Assembly (NCBI GenBank): GCA_029688825.1
Contig: JARUKX010000003.1
Location: forward strand, 1-64,000
DNA: 64,000 nt
Direction: 5' to 3'
From: Haloarculaceae archaeon H-GB1-1
Lineage (GTDB): Archaea > Halobacteriota > Halobacteria > Halobacteriales > Haloarculaceae
Numbering within the stretch: the first letter of the stretch is position 1; every line of letters starts with the position of its first letter. Positions 24,840 to 32,875 of this stretch are shown here, piece after piece. Made by a program: the position numbers and the translations under genes. The notes beneath the pieces are model-generated. The model was not told the DNA's origin. It was given only the letters and a program-made list of their open reading frames with translations, and did not search any database.

Positions 24840-25556
24840 CTATTCGGGTCCGAGAAGCTTCGACTCCGCCGTCCGGAGGTGTTCCAGCAGCGTCGCCTTC
24901 GAGATGTCGAGTTCGTCGGCGAGGTCGCTCGCCGAAACCTCTCGCGGCCACTCGTAGTAGCCCCGCGAGCGCGCGAGTTCGAACACCTCGCGCTGTCGGT
25001 TCGAGAGGTGTCGGGTGTCCAGGTCCGCTTTCGACTCGTTGTCGCGAGCCGATATCTGCTGGACCGATATCTCCGCCGCTTTCGCCTGGCGAACGTCGTC
25101 GAGTTTCGATTGCAGTGCGTCTCTCGGTTCGTCGACGGCGACCGTCCAGTACTCGGTGCCGTCACGGATGCGGATGGGTTCCTGGGGCATCAGGCCCCGC
25201 GAGACGAGCGCGTCGTGGATGCTGTCCTCGGGATCGTACTGGACCAGCAGTCCGCGCGTCGCCTGCTTCACGGGGACGGAGACGCTGCCGAACTCGTGCC
25301 GGCTGTGGAGTTCGGTCACGGCGTAGGTGTGTGCGGACGCTCTCGTGACCGCGACGAGGTCGTCGATGGTCTCGGTCTCGTTCGCGTGCGCGACGACGTG
25401 CGCCTTGACGTTCCCCTCGACGATGTAGACGGCGTTGACGAGCAGGCGGGCGGCGGACTCGCTGGTCGCCTCCAGCATCCAGCAGTCGGGATGTGACAGT
25501 TCGAGCGTGAGGCGATAGCCGTCGGCATCGTCGTGTGTGGCCACTTCGTTCGACAT
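24840..25556 (-). CDS. Bat-type (HTH_10) transcriptional regulator
   Basis: This 238-residue haloarchaeal regulator has the bacterio-opsin-activator HTH at its C-terminus: HLSNRQREVFELARSRGYYE, then VSASDLADELDISKATLLEHL at about residues 200-222. The N-terminal part (LELSHPDCWMLEATSES) is the sensor domain often found in this family. The start at 25556 (MSNEVATHDD) is where resemblance begins; the frame is open much further upstream on codon bias alone. It is divergent from the dgcN-like gene with 100 bases between them, so it likely regulates D-glutamate use. Confidence 0.85.
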   Translation of the reverse strand: MSNEVATHDDADGYRLTLELSHPDCWMLEATSESAARLLVNAVYIVEGNVKAHVVAHANETETIDDLVAVTRASAHTYAVTELHSRHEFGSVSVPVKQATRGLLVQYDPEDSIHDALVSRGLMPQEPIRIRDGTEYWTVAVDEPRDALQSKLDDVRQAKAAEISVQQISARDNESKADLDTRHLSNRQREVFELARSRGYYEWPREVSASDLADELDISKATLLEHLRTAESKLLGPE

Positions 25557-25656
25557 CGTCCGGTGTCTGCCTCGGTGATACGCGAGTCTCTCGTTTCTAT
25601 CTTCCCCTCTCATGATTGGGGTTGGGTCTTTTCGGTCTCTCCGCCACCGATACCCT

Positions 25657-26700
25657 ATGAACCTGTACGATACGTTCGACGCGGACGTCCCGACCATCGT
25701 CCTCGCGGAGGGCGAGTTCGACACCGCCGGCGGGAAGACTGCACGCGGCGTCGTGCTCCACAGCGAACTGTTCGACGCCCGTGCAGTGGTGGATTCGACG
25801 CTCGCGGGGTCTGCCGTCGGTGAGGTCTTGGACTGCGAGGGGGTCGTCGACGTCCCAGTCGTCGCCACCGTCGAGGACGCCCTCGACCACTGTCCCGAGG
25901 CGGAAGCGCTCGTCATCGGTGTCTCCCCGGCGGGCGGCGAACTCCCCGCCGCCTGGGAGGCGGAGATTCGGACGGCGATGAAGGCAGGCTGTGACGTGGT
26001 GAGCGGCCTCCACGAGTTCCTCGGCGAGCAGCCCGAGTGGAGCGAGTTCGCCGACACCTGGGGGGTCGAGATAGTCGACGTCCGGAAGCCGCCGTCCGAG
26101 TCCGACCTCCGCGTCGGAGACGGTCGCGCCGCTGACGCGGACGCCGACGTCGTGGTGACGATGGGGACCGATTGCGCGGTCGGCAAGCGGACGACGACGT
26201 TCGAACTCTATCGGGCGGCACGCGACGCCGGTATCGACGCGGGATGGGTCGCGACGGGTCAGACGGGACTCATGGTCGGCGCACAGCGTGGCCTCGTCGT
26301 CGACCGCGTTCCCGCGGACTTCACCGCTGGGGCGGTCGAGGACCTCGTGACGGCGGTCGCGGAAGACCACGACCTCGTCTTCGTCGAGGGACAGGCCTCC
26401 CTCACGCACCGTGCGTACGCGGGCGTCACCCTGGCCGTACTCCACGGTTCGGATGCGGACGCGGTCGTCATGGTGGACGACCCCGACCGCGAGGAGCGGA
26501 CGCACTTCGACCGGCTCACCGTCGCCGGCGTCGAGGCCGAGCGGCGGGCAATCGAGGCCGTCTCCGACAGCCAGGTCGTCGCCCTCTCGACGTGGGGCGA
26601 TCCGGCGGTCGAAGGCGACCGCCACGGTCTCCCCGCCGCGAACGTCTACCACTCTGAGGGAGCCAGCGACCTCCTCGACAGCGTGCTGGAGGCGCTATGA
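25657..26700 (+). CDS. dgcN: DUF1611 protein, DgcN-like (candidate D-glutamate N-acetyltransferase)
   Basis: This 347-residue protein belongs to DUF1611, with a P-loop at residues 170-178 (GTDCAVGKRT) and the downstream FVEGQASLTHRAYAGVT segment. DUF1611 genes regularly precede dipeptide-epimerase genes; in marine bacteria and haloarchaea the pair has, to my knowledge, been described as DgcN-DgcA, which N-acetylates D-glutamate and racemises the product. It shares an ATGA overlap with the epimerase gene, so the two are translationally coupled. Confidence 0.78.
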   Translation: MNLYDTFDADVPTIVLAEGEFDTAGGKTARGVVLHSELFDARAVVDSTLAGSAVGEVLDCEGVVDVPVVATVEDALDHCPEAEALVIGVSPAGGELPAAWEAEIRTAMKAGCDVVSGLHEFLGEQPEWSEFADTWGVEIVDVRKPPSESDLRVGDGRAADADADVVVTMGTDCAVGKRTTTFELYRAARDAGIDAGWVATGQTGLMVGAQRGLVVDRVPADFTAGAVEDLVTAVAEDHDLVFVEGQASLTHRAYAGVTLAVLHGSDADAVVMVDDPDREERTHFDRLTVAGVEAERRAIEAVSDSQVVALSTWGDPAVEGDRHGLPAANVYHSEGASDLLDSVLEAL

Positions 26701-27755
26701 CGACCGTCGACGACGTCCGTGTTCGACCACTCGACCTGCCGCTCGCGGCTCCGTTCGAGATTTCGCTCGGCGTCCGCGAGCGCGCGCGAAACGTACTCGT
26801 GGAGGTCGAGACCGCGTCCGGCACCGTCGGCTACGGAGAGGGGTCGCCGTTGCCGCCGGTGACCGGCGAGACCCAAGAGACGGTCATCGCCACGGTACGC
26901 TCGCTGTCGTCGCTCCTCGAGGCTGCTGATCTCCGGAACTATCGGTCGCTCGTCGCGGACGTCCGTACCGCCCAGCCCGGCATGACCGCGGCGCACTTCG
27001 CGCTGGAGACCGCGCTGCTCGACGCGTACTGTCGCGAGCGAGGCCTCGCGCTGTCGGAGCTGTTCGGCGGCCCACCGGAGTCGATCGAGACCGATCTCAC
27101 CGTCCCCATCGTCTCCCCGGAGGTGGCCAGCGAACGCGCCGCAGCCGCCGCCGAGGAAGGGTTCGACCAACTGAAGGTCAAGACCGGCACCTCGGTCGCG
27201 GCGGACGTCGAGCGCGTCGTTGCTGTGGCCGACGCCGTCCCCGATGCCGAGATAACGGTCGACGCGAATCAGGGCTGGACGCCGAAGGAGACGGCGCAGT
27301 TCACCGAGGCCGCCCTCGACCGCGGGGTCGACCTTACGATGGTGGAACAGCCCGTCTCGGCGGACGACCTGTCCGGCCTCGCGCGAGCGCGCGAGCGGTG
27401 TCCGGTACCGGTCGCCGCCGACGAATCGGTGTTCACGGCGACCGACGCGCTGGCAGTCGTCCGCGCCGAGGCCGCCGACGTCATCAACGTCAAACTCGGC
27501 AAATCGGGGCTGCTCGGGGCCAGCGCAATCGCAGACGTCGCGACGGCAGCGAACGTCGATCTGATGGTCGGGTGTATGACCGAGAGTGCCGTGGGAATCC
27601 ACGCGAGCGCGCACGTCGTCGCCGGATTCGGAGCGTTCGAGCACGTCGACCTCGACGGCAATCGTCTGCTGGCCGAGGACGTGGTCCAGACGCCGCCCGG
27701 TCCGACCATCGACATCGAGGGGCCGGGACACGGCGTCGTCCCATCGGTCGAGTGA
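26697..27755 (+). CDS. dgcA: Dipeptide epimerase-like enolase-superfamily racemase, DgcA-like
   Basis: This 352-residue muconate-lactonising subgroup enzyme has the expected catalytic lysines (LKVK at 159-162 and K266 in NVKLGKSG), metal ligands D189 (TVDANQGW), E217 (VEQPV) and D242 (ADES), and the DxD motif at 318-320 (HVDLDGN) that binds the alpha-ammonium group in Ala-Glu epimerases. Pairing with DUF1611 favours N-acetyl-glutamate racemase in D-glutamate use over cell-wall dipeptide recycling, since haloarchaea have no murein. The product L-glutamate would feed the methylaspartate genes at the window start. Confidence 0.83.
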   Translation: MTTVDDVRVRPLDLPLAAPFEISLGVRERARNVLVEVETASGTVGYGEGSPLPPVTGETQETVIATVRSLSSLLEAADLRNYRSLVADVRTAQPGMTAAHFALETALLDAYCRERGLALSELFGGPPESIETDLTVPIVSPEVASERAAAAAEEGFDQLKVKTGTSVAADVERVVAVADAVPDAEITVDANQGWTPKETAQFTEAALDRGVDLTMVEQPVSADDLSGLARARERCPVPVAADESVFTATDALAVVRAEAADVINVKLGKSGLLGASAIADVATAANVDLMVGCMTESAVGIHASAHVVAGFGAFEHVDLDGNRLLAEDVVQTPPGPTIDIEGPGHGVVPSVE

Positions 27756-27964
27756 GCCGCTTCTGTGGCACGTGTACCGGTCCGAAACCCACACGAATTT
27801 ACTTGAACAAAACTTTTAAATAATGTCTAATGATAGAATTGGCCGTTGGATACCAGCGGAGACTCGGGTAAATCTGTCAGGCTGGCGACGGTGGTGCCGG
27901 TAGCCACGCCTGCGGACGACGGAGTCACACGCAAGCAACTGCCACGGAAACACAGAGATACAAC

Positions 27965-29533
27965 ATGACAACGGTGGCTGACGACAACAGCGGAGAGGTA
28001 GCGGAAGAACTGGTCGAGGCGGCACAGGCGCGTGCCGACTCGAAGATATCCTTCTACGGTGGGAAGTGGGCGAGCACCATCCCCATCGGGACGTTCATCC
28101 TCTGGGCCATCGTCCAGAGTGGCATCCTGCGAATCGGCGACACGACGGGGCTCATCGCCGGGATGTTGGTCTCGCTCATCTTCGGGATGTTCTTCGTGAA
28201 GGGCGACTGGAAGACCTACGCGAACACGATCTTCGAGGGTATGACACAGCGCGTCGCGGCGACGGCCATCGTCGCATGGCTGTGGGCTGGCATGTTCGCG
28301 AACACGCTCCAGGCGGGCGGCTTCGTCGGCGGGCTCGTCTGGGCGGCCGACGCGCTGAGCGTCGGCCCGACGCTCTTCCCGGTCGTGACGTTCCTGCTCG
28401 CCGGCCTGCTGGCGACGGGCATCGGGACCGGTTACGGGACGACCGTCGCGTTCACGGCGCTTTTCTTCCCGGCCGGCGTCCTCATCGGGACGAACCCCGT
28501 CCTGTTGTTCGGCGCGATCCTCTCCGGTGCCGTCTTCGGCGACAACCTCGCGCCGGTCAGCGACACGACAATCGTGAGCGCGGTCACGCAGGACTCGGAC
28601 ATCGGCGGCGTCGTCGCCTCTCGGTTCAAGTACGCGGGCGTCGCCGCCGTCCTCGCGATCGTCGCGTACGTCATCGCCGGGAGTTCCATGACCGGCATCG
28701 ACATCGGCCAGGAGGCCCAGCAGCTGTTCATCTCCAGTAGCGAGCCGCTCGGGCTCGTCCACATCGTCTCGATTCTGGTGGTCATCGGCACGGCCGTCAG
28801 CGGTCGGCACATCATCGAGGCGATTTCCTGGGGACTGCTGACCTCCATCGTGTTCAACGTCACGCTGGGTTTGGCCCCCGTCAGTGACGTCCTCGTCTTC
28901 AACGTCCCGCGGACGGCATCTGTCGCCGACAGCGTGGCGTTCCTGCCGTTCGTGAATCTGGTCGACGCCGGGAACGCGAGCGTCGGCGGCTCCATCTACA
29001 CGGGTGCACAGGGCTTCTTCCCGCTCATCGTCCTCGTGCTGCTCATCGTCGCCGGTTCGCAGATCATGATCCGCGGGGGTGGCTTCGAGGCCATCCAGAA
29101 CCTCCTGCTGAGCAAGGTGGCGACGAGCGTCCGCCGCGCGGAGACGACGATGGTCCTCGGGACCGCGTTCGTCAACTCCATGATCACGATCAACACGGCC
29201 GCCGAGATCGCCATCGCGCCGTACATCGCCCGCATCGGCCAGCAGTTCAACATCAACGGCTACCGCCGAGCGAACATCCTCGACGCGAACACGTCCGCCC
29301 TGGGGTACATCTTCCCCTGGGCCGGCGGCGTGCTCGTCGGCTACGCCGCGATGCAGGGCCTTCCGGGACAGTACGAATGGTTCACCCAGTCGATGGTCGT
29401 CAACCCGATCACCGTCTGGCCGTTCGTCTTCCACGGCTGGTTCCTGTTCGGCGTGTTCATCCTCTCGGCGCTGACCGGGTTTGGCCTGGAGTACACCTCC
29501 GACCGCGAGTCCGAGGAGGTGACCCGCGTATGA
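27965..29533 (+). CDS. NhaC-family Na+/H+ antiporter
   Basis: This 522-residue, about 12-helix transporter has the NhaC hallmark GAVFGDNLAPVSDTTIVSAV near residue 195. Relatives exchange Na+ for H+ or malate/lactate-type pairs. It lies 210 bases after the dgcA-like gene, with its own TATA-like TTTTAAATAA at 27814-27823, and may drive or balance Na+-coupled uptake. It overlaps the next small gene (ATGA at 29530-29533). Confidence 0.88.
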   Translation: MTTVADDNSGEVAEELVEAAQARADSKISFYGGKWASTIPIGTFILWAIVQSGILRIGDTTGLIAGMLVSLIFGMFFVKGDWKTYANTIFEGMTQRVAATAIVAWLWAGMFANTLQAGGFVGGLVWAADALSVGPTLFPVVTFLLAGLLATGIGTGYGTTVAFTALFFPAGVLIGTNPVLLFGAILSGAVFGDNLAPVSDTTIVSAVTQDSDIGGVVASRFKYAGVAAVLAIVAYVIAGSSMTGIDIGQEAQQLFISSSEPLGLVHIVSILVVIGTAVSGRHIIEAISWGLLTSIVFNVTLGLAPVSDVLVFNVPRTASVADSVAFLPFVNLVDAGNASVGGSIYTGAQGFFPLIVLVLLIVAGSQIMIRGGGFEAIQNLLLSKVATSVRRAETTMVLGTAFVNSMITINTAAEIAIAPYIARIGQQFNINGYRRANILDANTSALGYIFPWAGGVLVGYAAMQGLPGQYEWFTQSMVVNPITVWPFVFHGWFLFGVFILSALTGFGLEYTSDRESEEVTRV

Positions 29534-29805
29534 GCGTCCTGCAGAAGTACCTGAAAGGCTTCGGACTCCGTTCGAGCACGCCGTCGTTCGACAGCGGACA
29601 GGAAGTGTCGGTCTTCCTGACCGGCTACGGCGGCAGCGACGGCGCCGGACTGGCGCGCGTCGGCGACACGACGCTCCGTATCCCCGATGCACCGGTTGGA
29701 AAGGAGGGCGCTCGGGTCCGCATCCGAGTCGAGTCGTTCGACGACTCCAAGCACGTCGGTGAGGCGACCTACCTCGAAACCGTCTCCGAGGGAAGCGCGT
29801 TCTAG
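29530..29805 (+). CDS. Small TRAM-like protein, 91 residues
   Basis: After MSVLQKYLKGFGLRSS comes a beta-barrel segment (GQEVSVFLTGYGGSDGAGLA, GKEGARVRIRVESFDD, GEATYLETV) that reads like a TRAM/OB domain, a common RNA-binding or accessory fold in haloarchaea. It is translationally coupled to the antiporter, so it may be an accessory or regulatory factor; no direct evidence exists. Confidence 0.6.
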   Translation: MSVLQKYLKGFGLRSSTPSFDSGQEVSVFLTGYGGSDGAGLARVGDTTLRIPDAPVGKEGARVRIRVESFDDSKHVGEATYLETVSEGSAF

Positions 29806-30207
29806 ACGCGGGTATCGGACCGACGCGGGGTCCGATACGCCGCTGCTGTTCGCGGTCCGACGACGCGAGCCGCTCGACGAATTCATAACAGGGATAGTAT
29901 ATAACTAGTGTAGGAAAAACATAGTGTTTTAGAGTGGGTTAGATTGTCAGTTGTCAATATAAACAATAATGCGAAAATTCTTCACCGATTATTTGCAGGT
30001 ATATTATATTACAGAATAAGATTGGATAAATAATATAAATATTGGGGATTGGAGACCACCATCTATATAGGATTTCTGGTTATTATACCATAGGAAATTC
30101 ATCACGTATTGCATCTTGGGCCCGGAAAACTCGTTTCACCGAGCGGTCGACGAGCGTCCGAACACCTTCGGCAGAACGGCTACTGCGACCGTGCCCAGAG
30201 ATGGCGT
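29806..30207. other. Intergenic region with a markedly AT-rich core (about 29,880-30,110)
   Basis: About 230 bases consist largely of A/T runs (for example TAATATAAATATTGG and TATATTATATTACAG) in an otherwise GC-rich genome. No coding frame longer than a few codons is visible and no transposase remnant is recognised. It could be a foreign insertion scar, an initiation or unwinding element, or simply a promoter-rich spacer. Confidence 0.5.
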
Positions 30208-30438
30208 ATGGCAACCGACGAATCGGCTGCGGGGAACGTGCTCGACGTCAGAGAGGTCGACGGCGAACCGTTCGAAGCGATCATGACAGCCCTCGACGAC
30301 GTGGACGACGAGTCGCTCACGCTGGTCAACGGCTTCGAGCCGACGCCGTTGTTCGGGGTCCTCGAACGCGAGGGGTTCGAGTACGCGGCGTCCCAGCGCG
30401 ACGATGGCTCCTGGTCGGTCGAGATCTGGCGCGACTGA
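30208..30438 (+). CDS. DUF2249-domain protein, 76 residues
   Basis: Residues 10-76 (LDVREVDGEPFEAIMTALDD, LTLVNGFEPTPLFGVLEREG) match the DUF2249/TusA-like fold often linked to anaerobic respiration and nitric-oxide or sulfur trafficking. The start at 30208 follows from domain length; the frame is open 99 bases further upstream. Confidence 0.8.
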   Translation: MATDESAAGNVLDVREVDGEPFEAIMTALDDVDDESLTLVNGFEPTPLFGVLEREGFEYAASQRDDGSWSVEIWRD

Positions 30439-30474
30439 GAACCCACGGCCGATCCGCTGCTCGATAAGCGAACC

Positions 30475-30488
30475 TTACCGAACGGTAA
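30475..30488. promoter_or_regulatory. Perfect 14-base palindrome before a zinc-finger gene
   Basis: TTACCGAACGGTAA is a perfect palindrome 50 bases upstream of ATG 30538. It is a likely operator; the binding protein is unknown. Confidence 0.45.
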
Positions 30489-30537
30489 CATCTAGGAGAA
30501 CTGCTTTGGTGGGCGCTCCACTATACCGCCCATCAGC

Positions 30538-30759
30538 ATGTATCACTGTCGTCAGCCCGGGTGCGGTTGGCAGGCAATCGCACCGAGCGAATCGGCCGCG
30601 AGAGAGCAGTATCTGGCCCATCTCCTCGACGAGCACACGACCGACGTCGACGCCGACGTCCCCGAGGGGATGGTCCAGGTCAAACTCGACGCCGAGGCCG
30701 ACTGGGTCACGGTAACGGTTGCCGAGGCGAAGCGCCTGCACGAACGGAATCACGACTGA
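30538..30759 (+). CDS. C2H2-like zinc-finger mini-protein, 73 residues
   Basis: Cys4 and Cys9 (YHCRQPGCGW) followed by His27 and His33 in LAHLLDEH give a C-x4-C ... H-x5-H zinc site. The rest is acidic. This style of small haloarchaeal protein is common but uncharacterised. Confidence 0.6.
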   Translation: MYHCRQPGCGWQAIAPSESAAREQYLAHLLDEHTTDVDADVPEGMVQVKLDAEADWVTVTVAEAKRLHERNHD

Positions 30760-30778
30760 CGTCGTCGAGAAAGATCGT

Positions 30779-30793
30779 CTTACTCGGAGTAAG
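30779..30793. promoter_or_regulatory. Perfect palindrome before the DUF1059 gene
   Basis: CTTACTC-G-GAGTAAG, seven-base arms around one base, lies about 90 bases before ATG 30886. It is a likely operator. It shares a TTAC/GTAA core with the palindrome at 30475. Confidence 0.45.
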
Positions 30794-30885
30794 ATGCAGA
30801 CAGCGACGTGGCAGTTCGGCTCTGGCCCGAAAAGCACCGTATTACTACGACGAACCACGGCGTAGGTACGGGCGAGGATCACAGC

Positions 30886-31053
30886 ATGCCAGCAAAAGAA
30901 TTCTCGTGTCAGTCGGCAGGTGTCGATTGTGACTTCATGGTCCGGTCGGAGAACGACGACGAACTCATGGAGGTCGTCAAAGAGCACGTGAAAGAAGCCC
31001 ACGACATGGACTTGTCGGACTCGGACGTCCGCGACGCAGCCAAGACAGTATAG
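30886..31053 (+). CDS. DUF1059 protein, 55 residues
   Basis: MPAKEFSCQSAGVDCDFMVR and the following helix EVVKEHVKEAHDMDLSDSDV match DUF1059, a small family with a zinc-finger-like Cys-Cys-His-His arrangement (Cys8, Cys15, His39, His44). The role is unknown. The upstream open frame to 30808 is not needed for the domain. Confidence 0.7.
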   Translation: MPAKEFSCQSAGVDCDFMVRSENDDELMEVVKEHVKEAHDMDLSDSDVRDAAKTV

Positions 31054-31075
31054 CGGAACTGAGTAGTCGCGTCAA

Positions 31076-31081
31076 TTTTTT
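31076..31081 (+). terminator. T-run terminator after DUF1059 gene
   Basis: Six consecutive T, 22 bases after the stop codon, resemble the U-tract terminators used by haloarchaea. Confidence 0.35.
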
Positions 31082-31152
31082 CAACGCCGTGTGCTCACAG
31101 TCGAGAGAGCGGGTGGTGGCGGGACTCGGGAAGAACGACCGCGAAAAGGTGC

Positions 31153-31329
31153 TCAGTCCGCGCCGAGCGGGGTTTTCGACGCCGCTGCAGCCGTTACCGT
31201 CCCGGTGTCACGGTGGCTCTCCTTCCAGACGATCTCCGTGGCGTGACACGAGGTGCAGGCGTACTCGACGAGTTTGGTCGTTTCGTCGTTGAACGCGAGC
31301 GACGTACCGCAGCGGTCGCATGTGGGCAT
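31153..31329 (-). CDS. Zinc-ribbon mini-protein, 58 residues
   Basis: Reading from ATG 31329 to a TGA at 31153-31155, the protein has CDRCG at residues 4-8 and CTSCH at 25-29, spaced as in a zinc ribbon, with aromatic strands between (LVEYA, EIVWKE). The tail is Ala/Thr-rich. The composition is clearly coding. It is convergent to the DUF1059 gene and sits just after the ferritin-like gene on the same strand. Confidence 0.65.
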   Translation of the reverse strand: MPTCDRCGTSLAFNDETTKLVEYACTSCHATEIVWKESHRDTGTVTAAAASKTPLGAD

Positions 31330-31412
31330 TACATACTACCGTACGAATCCATCATTATTAATCATTGCGATGGGTGTGGTGACACACCGCACGGATTCGG
31401 TCCGCCGGACTC

Positions 31413-31868
31413 TCACTCCCGCATGTACTCCTTCTTGAACCCACGGAACTCTGTGCGGTGAGCTTCCTCGTCAGCCAGGAGCGTGACGGCGAGGTCCTCC
31501 GTCACGGGATCGTCGGCGGCCTCGGCTGCGTCGATGAGCGAGCGATAGGTCTCGATAGCGTCCTCCTCTGCCGCGAGGACGCCATCGATGACGGAGAGCA
31601 CGTTCGTACTCTCCTCGGGTGGTTGGAGATCGTGCTGACGTGCCTCGAACTCTGCCGACCCCGGTGGACTCTCGTCGAGCTGTTTGAGTCGCTGGCCGAT
31701 CTGGTCGGCGTGGGTCAGTTCCTCCTGTATGTCCTGTCTGAGCGAGTCCTTGATCTCCTCGGCGCGGACGCCGTCGAGCACGATGGCGTTCGTCTGGTAG
31801 TTCAGCACGGTCTCCATCTCGTCGAGGTACGCTCGCCTGAGCAGCTCGGTGACTGTTTCGTCTGTCAT
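31413..31868 (-). CDS. Ferritin-like/rubrerythrin-type di-iron protein
   Basis: This 151-residue four-helix bundle has ligand-type motifs DEMETVLNYQ, EELTHADQ, EEDAIETYRS and ADEEAHRTEF, the ExxH pairs of a di-iron site. It may be involved in peroxide or iron handling. It has no rubredoxin domain. A TATA-like ATTTTTAG lies about 25 bases before ATG 31868, so the upstream in-frame ATG at 31886 is rejected. Confidence 0.8.
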   Translation of the reverse strand: MTDETVTELLRRAYLDEMETVLNYQTNAIVLDGVRAEEIKDSLRQDIQEELTHADQIGQRLKQLDESPPGSAEFEARQHDLQPPEESTNVLSVIDGVLAAEEDAIETYRSLIDAAEAADDPVTEDLAVTLLADEEAHRTEFRGFKKEYMRE

Positions 31869-31940
31869 GCGGGTTAGACCTCTCATCGAAGCTAAAAATA
31901 GTTGGTCCCCAACTGCTTCGGGAGACTCGAATCTGCGGTG

Positions 31941-32345
31941 TTACCTGACCGCTTCGGTCTCGGCGCTGGAGAGATAGCCCGCGAGGTCGATGGTGGAGAT
32001 CATACCGATGACGCCCTCCGTATCGTCGACGACGGGCATGTGGTGGAACCCGTGTTCGATCATCGTGTCAGCGACCTCCGCGATATCGGTCTGAGCCGTC
32101 GTCGTGACCACGTCCGTGGTCATGTATCGAGACACCGTCGTCTCTGCCTTTGGGTGGCTCTTCGAGACGATGCGCACGAAGTCGGTCGTCGTCAGGATCC
32201 CCTCGAGGTGGTTCTCGTCGTCGACCACGACGAGCGAACTCACGTCGTTGTCCAGCATGCGCTGGGCCGCTTCCTCGACGAGCGTGTCGGGGCGCACTTT
32301 CTGCACGTCGCTGGACATGACGCGGGCGACGAAAATATCGTCCAT
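31941..32345 (-). CDS. CBS-domain pair protein
   Basis: This 134-residue protein consists of two CBS motifs (FVARVMSSDVQKVRPDTLVE ... LEGILTTTDFVRIV; VSRYMTTDVVTTTAQTDIAE ... VIGMISTIDLAGYL), forming one Bateman module that senses adenine nucleotides. No effector domain is attached. The minus-strand GGTTTATCATT at 32366-32376 is the likely TATA box, fixing the start at 32345. Confidence 0.88.
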   Translation of the reverse strand: MDDIFVARVMSSDVQKVRPDTLVEEAAQRMLDNDVSSLVVVDDENHLEGILTTTDFVRIVSKSHPKAETTVSRYMTTDVVTTTAQTDIAEVADTMIEHGFHHMPVVDDTEGVIGMISTIDLAGYLSSAETEAVR

Positions 32346-32558
32346 GGGGAATGCTCGCAAGGGCCAAATGATAAACCTTTCCCCTACCGGGGATTCGAGC
32401 CCAGAACATCGGTGGTTTTCGCCTCGCCCCGTCGCTGGTGCGCGCCGAAGTTCCGAGACGCGGGCCAACGTCGGACCGAAGGCGGTCCGTGGTCAGGGTC
32501 GAAGCTGATTCGTCCATCTCTCCGAGAGTATACCGCCAGAGAACTGCTCTACCCGCTG

Positions 32559-32576
32559 ATTACACTTGTGTGAAGT
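32559..32576. promoter_or_regulatory. Candidate operator of the lactate-cluster regulator
   Basis: ATTACACTTGTGTGAAGT matches the palindrome at the regulator's own promoter (42808-42825) at 15 of 18 positions. It lies 300 bases before the permease start. Confidence 0.55.
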
Positions 32577-32609
32577 CTGTTTGTGTCACTCCCCAATAGT
32601 GGGTTCAGT

Positions 32610-32651
32610 CAACTGTAATTGGTCTCGCTTCCTACACACAACTGTAATCGG
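32610..32651 (+). repeat. Direct repeat pair, CAACTGTAATYGG
   Basis: CAACTGTAATTGG at 32610-32622 recurs as CAACTGTAATCGG at 32639-32651, 29 bases apart (close to three helical turns). This suggests activator half-sites on one face of the DNA. Confidence 0.5.
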
Positions 32652-32875
32652 AGTGAATCTGTTTCTATGAATTTCCACTGAATAAAATACTCAATTAGAT
32701 TTTCCGCAGGTATGAGGGCGTTAGAATCTGTCGGACGCGATGCCGAACTCGCTGAACGGTAGATGATTATAAATACTGGATGATGGTTACGCCGACCATG
32801 CCAGAAATCGTGGCATCCGAACGCTTGCAAAGACAGACAGTAACATGGGTATCGTCGGGAGGTGCGGTCTGAGCC

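Larger units (their letters stand above)
32346..32875. other. Control region upstream of the lactate operon, about 530 bases
   Basis: Apart from the CBS-gene promoter it contains a site nearly identical to the operator at 42808 (32559-32576), a pair of direct repeats (32610-32651) and a TATA-like GATTATAAATACT at 32766-32778. The permease ATG is preceded by GGGAGGTG about ten bases away. No coding frame is recognised. Confidence 0.55.

Noticed and set aside
32377-32410. A minus-strand segment resembling a tRNA T-arm (GGGCTCGAATCCCCGG) upstream of the CBS gene
   Set aside because: No D-arm, anticodon stem or matching acceptor strand can be built around it and the T-stem has a mismatch. Possibly a chance match or an old fragment.
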